64,000 bases of DNA from Rhizobacter sp. SG703 (GCF_012275445.1 NZ_JAAZQK010000006.1:262825-326824); one strand, 5' to 3'; counted from the stretch's first letter, positions 41,508 to 52,291 are shown. The notes: a model not told the origin generated them from the letters alone. Numbers and translations: made by a program.

Positions 41508-44500
41508 TCACTGCCCGATCGTCAGCTCCCGCCAAGTCAGCCGGCGCGTTCCCTTGGCCGGTCCCCCGGTGGGCACGTTCTTGACGGAAGAACTGCCGTC
41601 CGAGCTGTTGATCGACGCCACCACCTGCCCGGTGGTCGTGATCGCCAGCGTCGTCGTGCTGGACACCGCCTCGTTGTTGAGCAGCACGCCGGCTTCGGTG
41701 CCGGTGCCGACCTTGAGCCCGGTAGCGTAGTCGACGTAGTTCAGGTAGCTGCTGCCACCGGTCTTGCAGCCCGCCTCACGGGTCGGCAGGTTCGACACAT
41801 AGACCAGTGTGCCCAACTGCAGCGTCGGGTTGGTGTCGATGCGCTCGCCGGCATTCGGCAGGTCTTCGTACCAGCCGTGCATGCGGTCGAAGCTGAGCGC
41901 GTAGCCAAGGGGGCTGCTGGCGGTGCGCACACCGCCACTGTCGTTCAACGTGCGCGGCATGAAGCATTGCGTGACCTTGCTGGCCGTGCAGGCGCTCGCG
42001 CGCGGGCTGCCATACAGGCCACCACTGCCAGAGGCGGTGGTCAGCGGATCCTTCAATGCGTAGAGCGTCTGCGTCTGCGTCGACGCCACATCGGTCAGGC
42101 CCAGGTAAGAGCCGGTGCCCACATAGACCACGCGCGTTCCACCGACCAAGCCCAGTTCTGGCCGGGTCGTGACGGGCTGGCGCACGCCCGCGGCATCGGC
42201 CAGCGTGGCCACCAGCTGCACGGCGGTGGTGCCGCCCGACCGCGTGAGCGTGCGCAGGTCGAAGCGCCACAGGTTGCCGAACAGGTCGCCGCCGTACACA
42301 TAGGTCGCGACGTTGTTGCTGGCGCTGTCGCTCCAGGCGCTCAGCCGCGCCAAGCCACTCGGGCACGGTGCGGCCGTGCAGCCGGCCGGCACGCTGCCGC
42401 CGGTAGTCGAGCCGATGCCGGTGTCCAGCTTCTGGATGACGGCACCGGTCTTCGCGTTCAGCACCCACATCACGCCATGGCCGCTGCCGGGCGAGACGTT
42501 GTTGTAGCCGGAGCTCAGCAACACCACCCAGGTACCGTCGGACAGCTTGGTCACGATCGGCGCGCCATACGAATACCCGAGGTCGGCATCGCGCACGTAG
42601 GCGGTATCAAGGCTGCTGTCGTGGCTGAACTCCCACAGCACCTGAGGCGAGGCAGGGTCGGTGACATCCAATGCATAGAAGCCGCGTCCGCCGGCACCCA
42701 GCCCACCGACGAGGATGGTGCGCCAGGCTGAGCCGTCATGGATGTCGGCCGCAGTGCTGGCGCCATTGACGAAGAAGCGGTGCCGGGTCGCGTATTTTTT
42801 GTCGGCCAGCTGGTAGAGACTGGGCAACAGCAGCGACGGGATGTAGGCCCATGACTCGGCACCGGTGTCGGCCCGAAAGGCATGCAGCATGCCGTCGTTG
42901 GCACCGAGGTAGACCATCGCCTGCCGGCTCGCCTGGCTGCTCTTGTAAGCCGCGTAGCCGGTGTCGGCATACAGCTGGCTCGGCGGGCCCACGTACACCG
43001 GCTGCGCGTCGACGGTGTCGCCCAGCACGTGGGTGCGCGGGAAGTAGTACGCGGTGTTTCCGACGCCTTCGTTGCTGCGCTCACCGCGCAGGTAGGCCAC
43101 GAGGTTGGCCCCGCCCGCGCCCAAGGCACCGGCACTGGCACTGTCGACCTGCGCGGTGCTCGCCAGGCAGGCACTGCCCACGCTGCACATCTGCGAGAGG
43201 CCGCCTATGGCCGCCACCTTGAAGTACCCCTGTTGCTCGCTGCCGAGCGACGACCACTCGAACGGGATGCGCGTGCCGCTTCCGCCGGTGGCCTTCCAGG
43301 TGTAGAGGTTGCGGGCACCGGCGGAGAGCCTGTCGAGCAGCGGCGTGGTCTTCAGGCCGGTGCCGGAGGACTCGACGCAATCGCTGCCGGCACCGGACTG
43401 AGACCAGTCGGGCGTCGCCGCGCGTGCGCCGGTCGAGGGATCGACGGCGTAGCGCGCCAGCTCGCCGAACCACTTCGATGAGCAGAAGCTGGTGCTGAAG
43501 ACGTAGTTGGAGCCGGCTGCGGACAGGTTGACATTTCCCGAGGTCGGCGCTGCTGCGCTGGACCCCGAGGACACGATGCCTTGCAACGCGGTGCTCAAGC
43601 CGTCCTTGAGTTCGCCGACGTTGGTGGCGCTGTAGTAGCCGCCGCGTCCATTGACCGCGGCATGCCAGAGGTCGTCGATGGCGGTTGCCGAGTCCGCAGT
43701 GGGCCTCGGCCAGGTACAGGCACCGGTCGTCTGCCATCGGCAGATGCCACGGGCCTGGTTGGCCGCGCTGGCCTTCGTCCCGTTGACAACATCGTAATAG
43801 TCGCCGCTGCCAGCCGTCGCGTAGTCGGACTGGAACAGCATGTAGCCCGATGCCCCCAGACCGATGGTGTACGTCACGAGATTCTGGCGCTCGTTGGCGT
43901 AGGCGTTGCTCGCGACGTCTACGCCCTGGGAATTGGTGGCATTGCCAAGGGCATTCGAGCGCAGATCGGTGATGTAGTAGAACTGCGCCACATCCGCCAA
44001 CGTGTTGCTCGTTCGATTCGCGTCCCGATACGGACTCGGCAGACTACCGTCCTGATCGCCCACATCCGTGCTGCCATCGACCTGCTTCGGCGTTGCCGGA
44101 TCATTCCAGTATCCATCCGTCTGCAGGATCGCGTAATTGCGTTGGCAGGCATGCTGCATCGGGTCTTGCGCGGCTTGACCCCAGACACTGGAGAGCTTGC
44201 CGGCAAAATACCGGCCCGCCGTCGACAACGCTGTTCGCAACGGCGTCGACGGCGCCGTCCTGGCGGCAGCGATCGTCGCGTACAGTGCCTCCTTCCTGGT
44301 CGCATCGAAATCGGCCACGTTCAGGAAGTTCGTGCGGCCGGCGACATCGTTGATCGTCATGTAGCCGACGCGCACGCTGTCATCCAGATCGGCGAACGTC
44401 AGCAGGATGGCCGATTTCGCCATCTGGAGACGGGTCCGGTAATAGGCGAACCAATTCGCGTAGTTCGTTATCTCCTCTGCATAGGTGCATGACGCACCGG

Positions 44501-45194
44501 CGCAATCGAGTCGCGCGCTGGCCTTGGGATAGCTTGGCTTGCTGCTCTTCACCGTCGTGGGAACGTTGCTTCCCGGCACTGACGATGAAGCTCCTGGGGT
44601 TCGGGCATAGATATACGTGTTGGCAGGGCTTCCTATGGAACCGTACAGAACCTGGCAGTTGGTCAGGTTCGAGTACATGCACCACCGAACGTAGGCAGGA
44701 TACGGGTAGGCCGTGGTCGCCGCAGTTTGAACGTTGCACGTCACCAATGCCGGTGAGTCACAGTATTCGCCCGCGGTGAACGTGTAGTAAGTCGGCGGAC
44801 TGGTTTTCAGGTCCGCAGTACTCGTCGACAGTTGCCCGTAGGCGTCCAAGGGGACCTTGGTCCACGTTGCCGTGTTCGCGGCGTTCATCGACGGGTAATA
44901 GCTCCCGTCGCCTCGTGGCGGCACGATATAGCGCACGCTGGAATCGTAGAACAATCCGTTGTAGCGGCTGTTGAATTTGAATTGGGCATCGATGGCCATG
45001 CCCGCCCAATCCGGCATGGTCGAGTCTTCCATGCTGCCGGAATTGTCCAGGATGAACATCAGGTTCGGCTTCACCGACGAGGTCGTCGCCAACGGCGAGG
45101 CGGCGAGATCGGTCGCATCCGCGATCGCGGGCGTCGGAAAGCACGCGCAGCAACAGGCCCATGCCACTATCGCGATCCATTTGCGTGCGTCCAT
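41508..45194 (-). CDS. pilY1: Type IV pilus tip-associated adhesin/assembly protein PilY1
   Basis: A 1228-residue exported protein. After a signal peptide (IAIVAWACCCACFPTPAIA) comes a von Willebrand A-like domain with the MIDAS motif FILDNSGSM at about residue 50. The C-terminal half is the PilY1 beta-propeller: YVGPPSQLYAD, MVYLGANDGMLHAFRADTG, ILVGGLGAGGRGFYALDV and YVYGGDLFGNLWRFDL. PilY1 works at the pilus tip in assembly, adhesion and surface sensing. The start MDARK has an AAAGGAG ribosome site six bases upstream, while an ATG six codons earlier does not. It ends the minor pilin operon. The central region is rich in Ser/Thr/Tyr and variable. Confidence 0.93.
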   Translation of the reverse strand: MDARKWIAIVAWACCCACFPTPAIADATDLAASPLATTSSVKPNLMFILDNSGSMEDSTMPDWAGMAIDAQFKFNSRYNGLFYDSSVRYIVPPRGDGSYYPSMNAANTATWTKVPLDAYGQLSTSTADLKTSPPTYYTFTAGEYCDSPALVTCNVQTAATTAYPYPAYVRWCMYSNLTNCQVLYGSIGSPANTYIYARTPGASSSVPGSNVPTTVKSSKPSYPKASARLDCAGASCTYAEEITNYANWFAYYRTRLQMAKSAILLTFADLDDSVRVGYMTINDVAGRTNFLNVADFDATRKEALYATIAAARTAPSTPLRTALSTAGRYFAGKLSSVWGQAAQDPMQHACQRNYAILQTDGYWNDPATPKQVDGSTDVGDQDGSLPSPYRDANRTSNTLADVAQFYYITDLRSNALGNATNSQGVDVASNAYANERQNLVTYTIGLGASGYMLFQSDYATAGSGDYYDVVNGTKASAANQARGICRWQTTGACTWPRPTADSATAIDDLWHAAVNGRGGYYSATNVGELKDGLSTALQGIVSSGSSAAAPTSGNVNLSAAGSNYVFSTSFCSSKWFGELARYAVDPSTGARAATPDWSQSGAGSDCVESSGTGLKTTPLLDRLSAGARNLYTWKATGGSGTRIPFEWSSLGSEQQGYFKVAAIGGLSQMCSVGSACLASTAQVDSASAGALGAGGANLVAYLRGERSNEGVGNTAYYFPRTHVLGDTVDAQPVYVGPPSQLYADTGYAAYKSSQASRQAMVYLGANDGMLHAFRADTGAESWAYIPSLLLPSLYQLADKKYATRHRFFVNGASTAADIHDGSAWRTILVGGLGAGGRGFYALDVTDPASPQVLWEFSHDSSLDTAYVRDADLGYSYGAPIVTKLSDGTWVVLLSSGYNNVSPGSGHGVMWVLNAKTGAVIQKLDTGIGSTTGGSVPAGCTAAPCPSGLARLSAWSDSASNNVATYVYGGDLFGNLWRFDLRTLTRSGGTTAVQLVATLADAAGVRQPVTTRPELGLVGGTRVVYVGTGSYLGLTDVASTQTQTLYALKDPLTTASGSGGLYGSPRASACTASKVTQCFMPRTLNDSGGVRTASSPLGYALSFDRMHGWYEDLPNAGERIDTNPTLQLGTLVYVSNLPTREAGCKTGGSSYLNYVDYATGLKVGTGTEAGVLLNNEAVSSTTTLAITTTGQVVASINSSDGSSSVKNVPTGGPAKGTRRLTWRELTIGQ

Positions 45195-45226
45195 CGTCAC
45201 TCCTTTGTTCATGCCCTGCTCCAGCC

Positions 45227-45874
45227 TCACAAGGCCACCATGGCCTGCACCCAGGCCGTCGTGTTGCGCGGCCCGCTCACCTGCACCGTGATGCGGTAAT
45301 ACGCTTGGCTCTTGCAATTCAGATTGCCACCGCCACCATTGCTGTTCAGGCCCATGCCGCTGCCGCAGCCGACCGCGTCGGGCAGCGACGAACAGTTGCC
45401 GTTGGCCGGATCGCCGGCGGCACTGCACATGCGCTGGATGAGGTACGCCACACTGTTGCCCGCCGCATCCGCCGCACCGCCGTTGGGCTGGCCCGGTTGC
45501 GCGCCGGCGCTGACCAGTGCGGCCCACAGATCCGGCCAATCCTGTGCGGCGCCCGGGTCCTGTCGCGTCGCAAGGTAGCCGCGCGCAGCTTGGTCGCAGG
45601 CCAGCACCGTGCTGCCGCTGGCGCAAGTGCTTGCGCTGGCAGAGTTCGCCTGGCCGGTGTTGTTCTCCAGCCAGGCCACTGCGGCCTCCAGGCCCTGGTC
45701 GGCCGAGCTGGTGGCCGATTGCTTGAAGCCGAGGTTGCCGGCGATGCCATTGGCCGTCACGGTGGAGCGGCTCAGCGCCACCGCGGCGAGCGTCAGCGCT
45801 ACCAGCACGATCAGCACCAGCACCAGGATCACCCCCTGCTGCCGGCCTTTCGCATTGCATTGCAGGCTCAGCAT
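45227..45874 (-). CDS. pilX: Minor pilin assembly protein PilX
   Basis: A 215-residue PilX-type protein. The N-terminal hydrophobic helix (QQGVILVLVLIVLVALTLAAVALSRS in outline) carries the prepilin-like G-x-x-L pattern of PilX. The body is a Gly/Ala/Asn-rich domain with six or more cysteines, including YLIQRMCSAAGDPANGNC. It belongs to the minor pilin complex that primes type IV pilus assembly with PilV, PilW and PilY1. Its start overlaps pilW by seven bases. Confidence 0.87.
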   Translation of the reverse strand: MLSLQCNAKGRQQGVILVLVLIVLVALTLAAVALSRSTVTANGIAGNLGFKQSATSSADQGLEAAVAWLENNTGQANSASASTCASGSTVLACDQAARGYLATRQDPGAAQDWPDLWAALVSAGAQPGQPNGGAADAAGNSVAYLIQRMCSAAGDPANGNCSSLPDAVGCGSGMGLNSNGGGGNLNCKSQAYYRITVQVSGPRNTTAWVQAMVAL

Positions 45875-47052
45875 CCGCCAGACCCTCCTTGGTAAGTGAG
45901 CTGCGAGCCCTGCCAGATCAGGTTGCGCAACGGCACGGTGGCCTGCAACACCCGGTGGCGGTAGTGCATCCAGTCGGCATTGGCGCTCAGGTCGATCGGC
46001 AGCGCGACCGGCGTCAGCGTGGTCCATGCGGCCGAGAGGCTGGTGTTGGCCGTCGAGCCGTCCCACGTCGGGGCCGCCGAGGTAACGGTGCCCTTGTCGT
46101 AGGCCGGGCTGCGCGCTACGACCGCCAGCCGCAGCGCCACCACGCGCGCCCAGCGGCACTCCAGTGGCAGGCCGCTGGTGTCCGCAGCGCCGCCCGGCGT
46201 GGTCTGGTCCCAGGTGTCGACGACCCCACTCATCGCGGAGCCGGCCACGCCGGAGGTGTCGCGGCCATACTGCGCACGCAGGCCGACGATGTTGCCGGCC
46301 AGCGGCACCCACACGTCCGGGTTGCCGATGTAGTTGCTGCTGCCGCAATCCCAGGCCAGGTAGTCGCACACGGTCAGGCTGCCCTGGCGCACCGCATAGG
46401 CCTGCACGCGAGGCGCCACGCCCAGGTCGAACACGCTGCTGCCGGACGGCAGGCCGGCCGTGCCGGGTGAAACGGTCAGCGTCGATCCGCTGATCGCGCT
46501 GACGGTATCCAGCGTCAGCGCACAGGGGCTCGGCCGCGTCGCCGTGGCCGCCACCACGCGGTTGCCGACGCCGAACATTCCGGCGGTGCTGACGTCGTAG
46601 CGACCGGCGACCGACGCCGCGATGGTGGCATCGCCTTCGGATGGCCCGGCCGAGGCGCCGGTGACGAGCAGCAGCGTGTCGGTACCGCTGTCGCCGGCTG
46701 GCACCAGCGCGGTTCGCGGGTTGACCACCACCGGCGCCAGCACATCGAGCGTGACCGCCGCCGTGTCACGGCTGGTGGTGTATGACAGGCCGCAGCCTAG
46801 GATCAAGAAGTTGCCGATGCCGTGGCCCGACTGTGCGATCTCGCGCTGCAGCTCATACAGCGCCAGCCCGCCCGCCGCCTGGGCATCATTGCCGCCGGTC
46901 GTGGTGCGCTTGTCGCCTTCGGCCGACGCGAACAGGCGCATCACCACCACCACGCCCACCATGCCGATCAACAGCGCGACCATCAACTCGACGAGGCTGA
47001 AGCCGCGCTCGCTTGCACGGCGCCGGGGAAGGGAAGCAGTGCGTCGACCCAT
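45868..47052 (-). CDS. pilW: Minor pilin PilW
   Basis: A 394-residue protein with a class III prepilin signal: RGFSLVELMVALLIGMVG, cleaved after the Gly by prepilin peptidase PilD. The start ATG follows the pilV stop with no gap. The long C-terminal domain, with the FASAEGDKRTTTGGNDAQ segment after the helix, is typical of PilW. It is a structural or priming minor pilin. Four to five cysteines are present, and disulfide bonds are likely. Confidence 0.9.
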   Translation of the reverse strand: MGRRTASLPRRRASERGFSLVELMVALLIGMVGVVVVMRLFASAEGDKRTTTGGNDAQAAGGLALYELQREIAQSGHGIGNFLILGCGLSYTTSRDTAAVTLDVLAPVVVNPRTALVPAGDSGTDTLLLVTGASAGPSEGDATIAASVAGRYDVSTAGMFGVGNRVVAATATRPSPCALTLDTVSAISGSTLTVSPGTAGLPSGSSVFDLGVAPRVQAYAVRQGSLTVCDYLAWDCGSSNYIGNPDVWVPLAGNIVGLRAQYGRDTSGVAGSAMSGVVDTWDQTTPGGAADTSGLPLECRWARVVALRLAVVARSPAYDKGTVTSAAPTWDGSTANTSLSAAWTTLTPVALPIDLSANADWMHYRHRVLQATVPLRNLIWQGSQLTYQGGSGGC

Positions 47053-47532
47053 CTATTTCACCTGCGCCAGAACGACGTGGTTGCGGTAGTCGCCATCGCC
47101 GGCGGCCTTCCAGAAGATGGTGACGGTGGCCAGGCTGCTGGCAGTTGCCGAGCCGCCGCCCGGCACGGTGGTGAAGCTCACGGTGGGTGCCTTGCCGGCA
47201 ACGTTCGGCAGCCCCGACGCCTCGACCGAAGCCCGCCAGCTGGTGTAGCCGGGGCCGCCCGCCGCACTGCCGAACTGCGCCTGCAACGTGGCCGCGCTGC
47301 GGTCGGTGGTCCACAGGCTGCCGATCAGCGATGCGGCCTGGGCCGCCGCGATGGCGCGGTAGCGAGCGCCGGACGCCTGCTGCACCGATACCGCCTGCAG
47401 TTTCAACAGGCCCAGAACGCCGACCGCGAAGATCAGCAGTGCGCAGAGCACCTCGATCAGCGAGAAGCCGCGGGCGCCGCGACGCGGTGGGAAACGAAGA
47501 GGGATCATGCGAAGGCTCATCGGGTGGCTCAT
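47053..47532 (-). CDS. pilV: Minor pilin PilV
   Basis: A 159-residue minor pilin with the prepilin cleavage motif RGFSLIEVLCALLIFAVGVLGLLKLQ, whose LIEVL-x-A-LLIFAVGVLG form is the PilV signature. ATG codons at 47532, 47520 and 47508 are in frame; the first overlaps the fimT stop (ATGA) and was chosen for that reason. The globular part is short and Gly-rich. It acts with PilW and PilX in pilus priming. Confidence 0.88.
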   Translation of the reverse strand: MSHPMSLRMIPLRFPPRRGARGFSLIEVLCALLIFAVGVLGLLKLQAVSVQQASGARYRAIAAAQAASLIGSLWTTDRSAATLQAQFGSAAGGPGYTSWRASVEASGLPNVAGKAPTVSFTTVPGGGSATASSLATVTIFWKAAGDGDYRNHVVLAQVK

Positions 47533-48167
47533 GCGTTGCTCGGGCAGCTCATCGCGTCGGCAGCGGTGTTGCCGGCGCTGCGCGCCGGATCGCACATGCG
47601 AACCTCGCCGGCCGGACTGACGACCACCTTCAGGCAACGCGTCGTGCCGGCCGGCGCGCAGCTCTGGCCGCTTGCGCCGACCGCGATGCTGAGCAGGGCC
47701 GCACTGGACGCGGGAGATGTCGTCGAGGTCTGCCGGCCGAGGCCGTCGAAGGCGATCACCGGGCGAGTGGCTGAGAGCGTGGCCGCAGCGTCGCCGGCCA
47801 CCACCGGGCTCACCCGCAGCAGGTTCGGTGCGGCGCCAGCGCCGAGCGCCGTCGCGCAGGCGCCGGCCGGGCTCTGCGCGGCACCAAGGTTGATCGCCCA
47901 GTGCGGGCCGCTCGCACTGATCTGGCAATCGTCGGCCAGCGTGTCGACCAGCTGGAAGCGCACCACCGCATTGCGCCGCACGGCCTCGGCGCGTGCCGAT
48001 TGCAGGCCGTTCTGCAATGACTCGGCAGTACTGCGAACGCGCACATTGCGCAGCCAGTCTGCGAACGACGGCACACACAGCAGCAGCAGCACCGCGAACA
48101 CCGCCAGGCCCACCATCAGCTCGACCAAGGTCATGCCGCGGGCGCAGGAGCGATGCACGGCGGCCAT
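47529..48167 (-). CDS. fimT: GspH/FimT-type minor pseudopilin
   Basis: A 212-residue pseudopilin. The prepilin motif is [27 protein letters not shown]; Met follows the cleavage Gly instead of the usual Phe, which prepilin peptidases accept. The GspH-like domain starts with [30 protein letters not shown] (in outline). FimT proteins of this kind can bind DNA for uptake during competence; the Arg-rich helix would suit that but is not proof. The start overlaps the pilE stop by one base (TGATG). Confidence 0.88.
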   Translation of the reverse strand: MAAVHRSCARGMTLVELMVGLAVFAVLLLLCVPSFADWLRNVRVRSTAESLQNGLQSARAEAVRRNAVVRFQLVDTLADDCQISASGPHWAINLGAAQSPAGACATALGAGAAPNLLRVSPVVAGDAAATLSATRPVIAFDGLGRQTSTTSPASSAALLSIAVGASGQSCAPAGTTRCLKVVVSPAGEVRMCDPARSAGNTAADAMSCPSNA

Positions 48168-48613
48168 CAGCACACCCCACCCTTCTTCGTGACCCAGCAA
48201 TTGCCGGTCGGCGAGGTCCAGCCGGACACGCCGGTGACCGCCGAGGTCTGCGTGCCGTCCTGGTTGATGGTGTAGCTGAAGCCGGCCATCGCCCCGATCC
48301 CGGTGGCCGTCCAGACGTAGGCGGTGTCGGACGATGCCGTGCAGCTGAAACTGAAATGGCTCGACGTGCTGGCGGTGACGCCGCAGGTCTTGACGCTTGC
48401 GCTGGTGTAGTAGCTGCGGTTGTCCTGGAACCACTGCTCCATCCGGGTCTGCAGCGTCGACAGGGTCGCGGTGGCATCGGGAATGCGGCCGCGCCTCAGG
48501 TGGTCGAGGTACGCCGGCAATGCCACGCGGGCCAGGATCGCGACGATCGCGACGACGACCATCACCTCGATGAGCGTGAAGCCTCTGTTCTGACGGACCG
48601 CATTACCGCGCAT
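48167..48613 (-). CDS. pilE: Type IV pilin-like protein PilE
   Basis: A 148-residue pilin with the classic prepilin motif [19 protein letters not shown] and glutamate at +5. [19 protein letters not shown] and the C-terminal cysteine pair ([11 protein letters not shown]) that forms the D-region loop follow. In this operon context it is a minor pilin PilE and not the main pilus subunit. It is the first gene of the leftward unit pilE-fimT-pilV-pilW-pilX-pilY1, and its promoter should lie in the 138-base gap before it. Confidence 0.9.
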   Translation of the reverse strand: MRGNAVRQNRGFTLIEVMVVVAIVAILARVALPAYLDHLRRGRIPDATATLSTLQTRMEQWFQDNRSYYTSASVKTCGVTASTSSHFSFSCTASSDTAYVWTATGIGAMAGFSYTINQDGTQTSAVTGVSGWTSPTGNCWVTKKGGVC

Positions 48614-48751
48614 GGCTGCCTCTTGGATTCGCTACTCGGCGAAACGTGGGGCAACTTTGAGCAACATTTATGGAGGAATTCCTCCTGGAATGTCAACCAC
48701 TGTCGTCGCGACCGACCCGCGATGCGCACGGCCGTGAGATCTGCCGCACGA

Positions 48752-51700
48752 TCAGCGCGCGGGGCCGGCCGCCAGCGATCGGTGCAAGGCCTTCTCGAGG
48801 ATGCGGCTCACCGCCTCCAGCTGGAACTTGCGCACCAGGTCGCGCACGTGGTCCACGAAGCCGGCGCAGGCGGGATGCTCGGCCTCGATCCGGTCGAGCC
48901 TCTGGACGATGCCGCGGAAGTAGCCGAGGCGCACCAACTCGTCCAGCGCGCGCAGCGCCTCGGCATCGGGCAGCACCCAGTCGGCCGGCGCCGTCGCCGC
49001 GGGCGCCGCCGCCGTGGCGGTCGACACCGGCATCGCCTCCACCCACTGCAGCCCGAGGCGCGCACCCAGCCAGTCGAGCAGCTCGTGCACGCGCACCGGC
49101 TTCAGCACGAAATCGGCCGGCGTGATGCCGACGTCGTTGTCCAGGTCCTTGTCGAAGGCATTGCCCGAGACGATGGCCACCGGCGCAGAGCTCAACCCCT
49201 GGCCGCGGATCGCGCGGATCGTGGCCCAGCCGTCGATGCCCGGCATCGCCAGGTCCATCAGGATGGCGTCTGGCACGACGCTGCGCAGCAGGCGCAGGCA
49301 TTCGTCGCCGGAGGCGGCCTGGTGAATCTCGAAGCCCAGAGGCTCCAGCACGCTCGCGAGCAGCGCGCGGTCGACCTCCTCGTTGTCGACCACCAGCACG
49401 CGGCGCCGCGCGCCCTGGTAGCCGATGCGCGCGATGCGCGGCGCCTGAACCGCCACCGCGTCGCGCGCAGCGGGCAGGAACAGCCGGATGCGGAACAGCG
49501 TGCCGACCTGCAGCGTGCTATGCACCGTCATCTCGCCGCCCATCAGGTCGACCAGCATCTTGCTGATCGTCAGGCCGAGTCCGGTACCGCCGCTGGCCGC
49601 GGTGCCGGCATCGCTGCCGCGCGCGAACGGCTCGAACACATGCTCGATCTCTTCGGGCGCGATGCCCGGGCCGGTGTCCTCGATTTCGAAGGTGGCCATC
49701 TCGCGCGCATAGGCGGCGCGGAACACCACGTGGCCGGCCTGCGTGAACTTGACGGCATTGCCCAGCACGTTGATCAGGATCTGGCGCAGCCGCTTCTCGT
49801 CGCTGCGCACCACCTCGGGCAGCGCCTGCGACAGCTCGTGGCTGAACGCGATCCCCTTGCCGGCGGCCTGCAGCTCGAACATGCGCACGATCTGCTGCAC
49901 GCCGTCGCGCAGGTGCATCGGCTGAGATTCGAGCCGCAGCTTGCCGCCTTCGATGCGGGCGATGTCGAGCGTGCCTTCGATCAGCGACAGCAGGTGCTCG
50001 CCGCCGCGCCGGATCACGCCGATCGCCTGCTGGCGGTGCGGCGGGATCGACGCGTCCTCGTCGAGCAATTGCGCATAGCCGAGGATGCTGTTCAGCGGCG
50101 TGCGCAGCTCGTGGCTCACCGTCGTGATGTAGCGGCTCTTGGCCTGGTTCGCGAGCTCGGCGCTGCGTTTGGCCTGCTGCAGCTGCAGGTCGGTGCGGCG
50201 GTGCGAATCGATCTCGCGCCGCAGAGCCTGCGTCTGCTCGTGCACTGCCTGGGTCTGGCGGTTCGATTCCTCCTGCGCCACCTGGCGGCTCTTGTGCGTC
50301 AGCACCAGCCACCAGGCGACGATGCCGCTGACCAGCAGCAGCGCCGCGAAGGCCTTGACGAAGCCGAGCCGCAGCGCCGACGCGAGCGCCGCACCCGGCT
50401 CGCCGAGCAGCCGCAGCTCCTGGTGGTACAGCAGCGCGAACAGTCCGGCCAGCAGCGGCACCACCACCGCCATCAGCAGCACGTAGTGGCCGAGGCCGGT
50501 GTCGATGTAGGGCCAGGCGCGGCGCGGCAGCAGCGCCCGCAGCGCCGCCGCCCATTGCGTGGACAGCTTGGCCTCCGGCTTGCACAGGTCGTTGCAGCGC
50601 GCGTCGAGCGAGCAGCACAGCGAGCAGATCGAGCCGAGGTAGGCGGGGCAATGGGCCAGGTCGTCGGCCTCGTACTCGCGTTCGCAGACCACGCAGTGCT
50701 GCAGCCGGGTGAACAGGCCTGCCGGGCTCTGGCGCGCGATGTAGAAGCGGCCCTTGGTGGCCCACGCGATGAGCGGTGCCGCCACGAAGGCCGTCACCAG
50801 CGCGATCAGCGCCGAGAAGGCCTGCGCCATCGGCCCGAACACCCCCAGGTAGGCCGCGATCGACAGCACCGAGGCAGCGCCCATCGCGCCGACGCCGACC
50901 GGGTTCACGTCGTACAGGTGCGCGCGCTTGAACTCGATGCCCGGCGGCGACAGCCCGAGCGGCTTGTTGACCACCAGGTCGGCGACCACGGCCATGATCC
51001 ACGAGATCGCGATGTTGGAGAACAGCCCCAGCACCTCGCCGAGCGCGCGGAACACGTCGAGCTCCATCAGCATCAGCGCGATCATCGTGTTGAACACCAC
51101 CCACACGACGCGCCCCGGGTGGCTGTGCGTGAGCCGCGCGAAGAAGTTCGACCACGCGAGCGAACCGGCGTACGCGTTGGTCACGTTGATCTTCAGCTGC
51201 GACACCACCACCAGCAGCGCCGTCGCGGCGACCGCCCACGCCGGGTGCGGGAACACGTACTCGTAGGCCGCGAGGTACATCTGATTGGGATCGACCGCGC
51301 GGTCCACCGGCACCGAATGGCTGATCGCCAGGTAGGCGAGCAGCGCGCCGCCCAGCATCTTCAGCACGCCCGGCACCACCCAACCCGGCCCGCCGATCAG
51401 CACCCCAAGCCACCAGCGGCGGCGGTTGGCGGCGGTGCGCTCGGGCATGAAGCGCAGGTAGTCGACCTGCTCGCCCATCTGCGTGATCAGCGCGATGCCC
51501 ACCGTCATCGCGGCGCCGAACAGGCCGAGGTCGAACCCGGCGCCGCGGCCCTCGGCACCGGCGTAGTGCACCAGCCCGTCGAGCGCGCCCGGGTTCTGGC
51601 GCAGCACGAAGACGTAGGGCACGACCAGCAGCACCAGCCACAGCGGCTGCGTCCAGACCTGCAGCCGGCTGATCGCGGTGACGCCGTGCGTGACCAGCGG

Positions 51701-52264
51701 GATCACCACCAGCGCGCAGACCAGGTAGCCCCAGGCCGGCGGCACGTCGAACGCCAGCTCGAGCGCGTAGGCCATGATGGCCGCCTCGAGCGCGAAGAAG
51801 ATGAAGGTGAAGCTGGCGTAGATCAGCGAGGTGATGGTGGAGCCGATGTAGCCGAAGCCGGCGCCGCGCGTCAGCAGGTCCATGTCGAGCCCGTGGCGCG
51901 CCGCGTAGAAGCTGATCGGCAGCCCGGCGAGGAAGATGATCAGCCCGGTCGCGAGGATCGCCCAGAACGCGTTCAGGAAGCCGTACTGCACCAGCAGCGT
52001 CGCACCCACCGCCTCGAGCACCAGGAACGAGGCCGCGCCGAACGCGGTGTTGGCCACGCGCAGTTCGGACCACTTGCGAAAGCTGTGCGGCGTGAAGCGC
52101 AGCGCGTAGTCTTCCATCGTCTCGCGCGCGACCCAGCTGTTGTAGTCGCGCCGGACCTTCACGACGCGCTGCACCGCGCGCTCGTCCGGCGCGCCGTCGC
52201 GCTCCGGCGGCACGATCGCCGGGCCGACCGCGACCGTGTCACCAGGGAGCTGGGCAGGCGTCAT
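48752..52264 (-). CDS. NCS1 permease-histidine kinase-receiver fusion
   Basis: A 1170-residue chain. Residues about 40-500 are an NCS1 (cytosine/purine/allantoin) permease with twelve helices: [20 protein letters not shown] and [19 protein letters not shown]. Near 522-560 is a Cys-rich loop ([16 protein letters not shown], then three Cys pairs), a likely zinc site. Two more membrane helices and a coiled coil lead to the kinase: H-box [16 protein letters not shown] near 716 and N/G boxes [15 protein letters not shown] and [10 protein letters not shown]. The receiver has D near 1002 (ILMDLAMPG). A short helical tail resembling an Hpt remnant ends the protein. It probably senses, and may transport, a nucleobase-like solute. 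Confidence 0.92.
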   Translation of the reverse strand: MTPAQLPGDTVAVGPAIVPPERDGAPDERAVQRVVKVRRDYNSWVARETMEDYALRFTPHSFRKWSELRVANTAFGAASFLVLEAVGATLLVQYGFLNAFWAILATGLIIFLAGLPISFYAARHGLDMDLLTRGAGFGYIGSTITSLIYASFTFIFFALEAAIMAYALELAFDVPPAWGYLVCALVVIPLVTHGVTAISRLQVWTQPLWLVLLVVPYVFVLRQNPGALDGLVHYAGAEGRGAGFDLGLFGAAMTVGIALITQMGEQVDYLRFMPERTAANRRRWWLGVLIGGPGWVVPGVLKMLGGALLAYLAISHSVPVDRAVDPNQMYLAAYEYVFPHPAWAVAATALLVVVSQLKINVTNAYAGSLAWSNFFARLTHSHPGRVVWVVFNTMIALMLMELDVFRALGEVLGLFSNIAISWIMAVVADLVVNKPLGLSPPGIEFKRAHLYDVNPVGVGAMGAASVLSIAAYLGVFGPMAQAFSALIALVTAFVAAPLIAWATKGRFYIARQSPAGLFTRLQHCVVCEREYEADDLAHCPAYLGSICSLCCSLDARCNDLCKPEAKLSTQWAAALRALLPRRAWPYIDTGLGHYVLLMAVVVPLLAGLFALLYHQELRLLGEPGAALASALRLGFVKAFAALLLVSGIVAWWLVLTHKSRQVAQEESNRQTQAVHEQTQALRREIDSHRRTDLQLQQAKRSAELANQAKSRYITTVSHELRTPLNSILGYAQLLDEDASIPPHRQQAIGVIRRGGEHLLSLIEGTLDIARIEGGKLRLESQPMHLRDGVQQIVRMFELQAAGKGIAFSHELSQALPEVVRSDEKRLRQILINVLGNAVKFTQAGHVVFRAAYAREMATFEIEDTGPGIAPEEIEHVFEPFARGSDAGTAASGGTGLGLTISKMLVDLMGGEMTVHSTLQVGTLFRIRLFLPAARDAVAVQAPRIARIGYQGARRRVLVVDNEEVDRALLASVLEPLGFEIHQAASGDECLRLLRSVVPDAILMDLAMPGIDGWATIRAIRGQGLSSAPVAIVSGNAFDKDLDNDVGITPADFVLKPVRVHELLDWLGARLGLQWVEAMPVSTATAAAPAATAPADWVLPDAEALRALDELVRLGYFRGIVQRLDRIEAEHPACAGFVDHVRDLVRKFQLEAVSRILEKALHRSLAAGPAR

Positions 52265-52276
52265 GCACGCATGAGC

Positions 52277-52291
52277 GCAAGCCCCATGCCA
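52277..52291 (-). promoter_or_regulatory. Sigma-54-like element before the NCS1-kinase gene
   Basis: On the minus strand TGGCATGGGGCTTGC matches the -24/-12 consensus with GG and GC exactly ten bases apart. The predicted start of transcription (about 52265) falls one base before the chosen ATG, so either translation starts downstream or the match is chance. Confidence 0.35.

Noticed and set aside
41508-48613. The pilin operon considered as a type II secretion pseudopilin cluster
   Set aside because: PilY1, PilX, PilW and PilV types are specific to type IV pilus minor pilin operons, and no gsp core genes are present.
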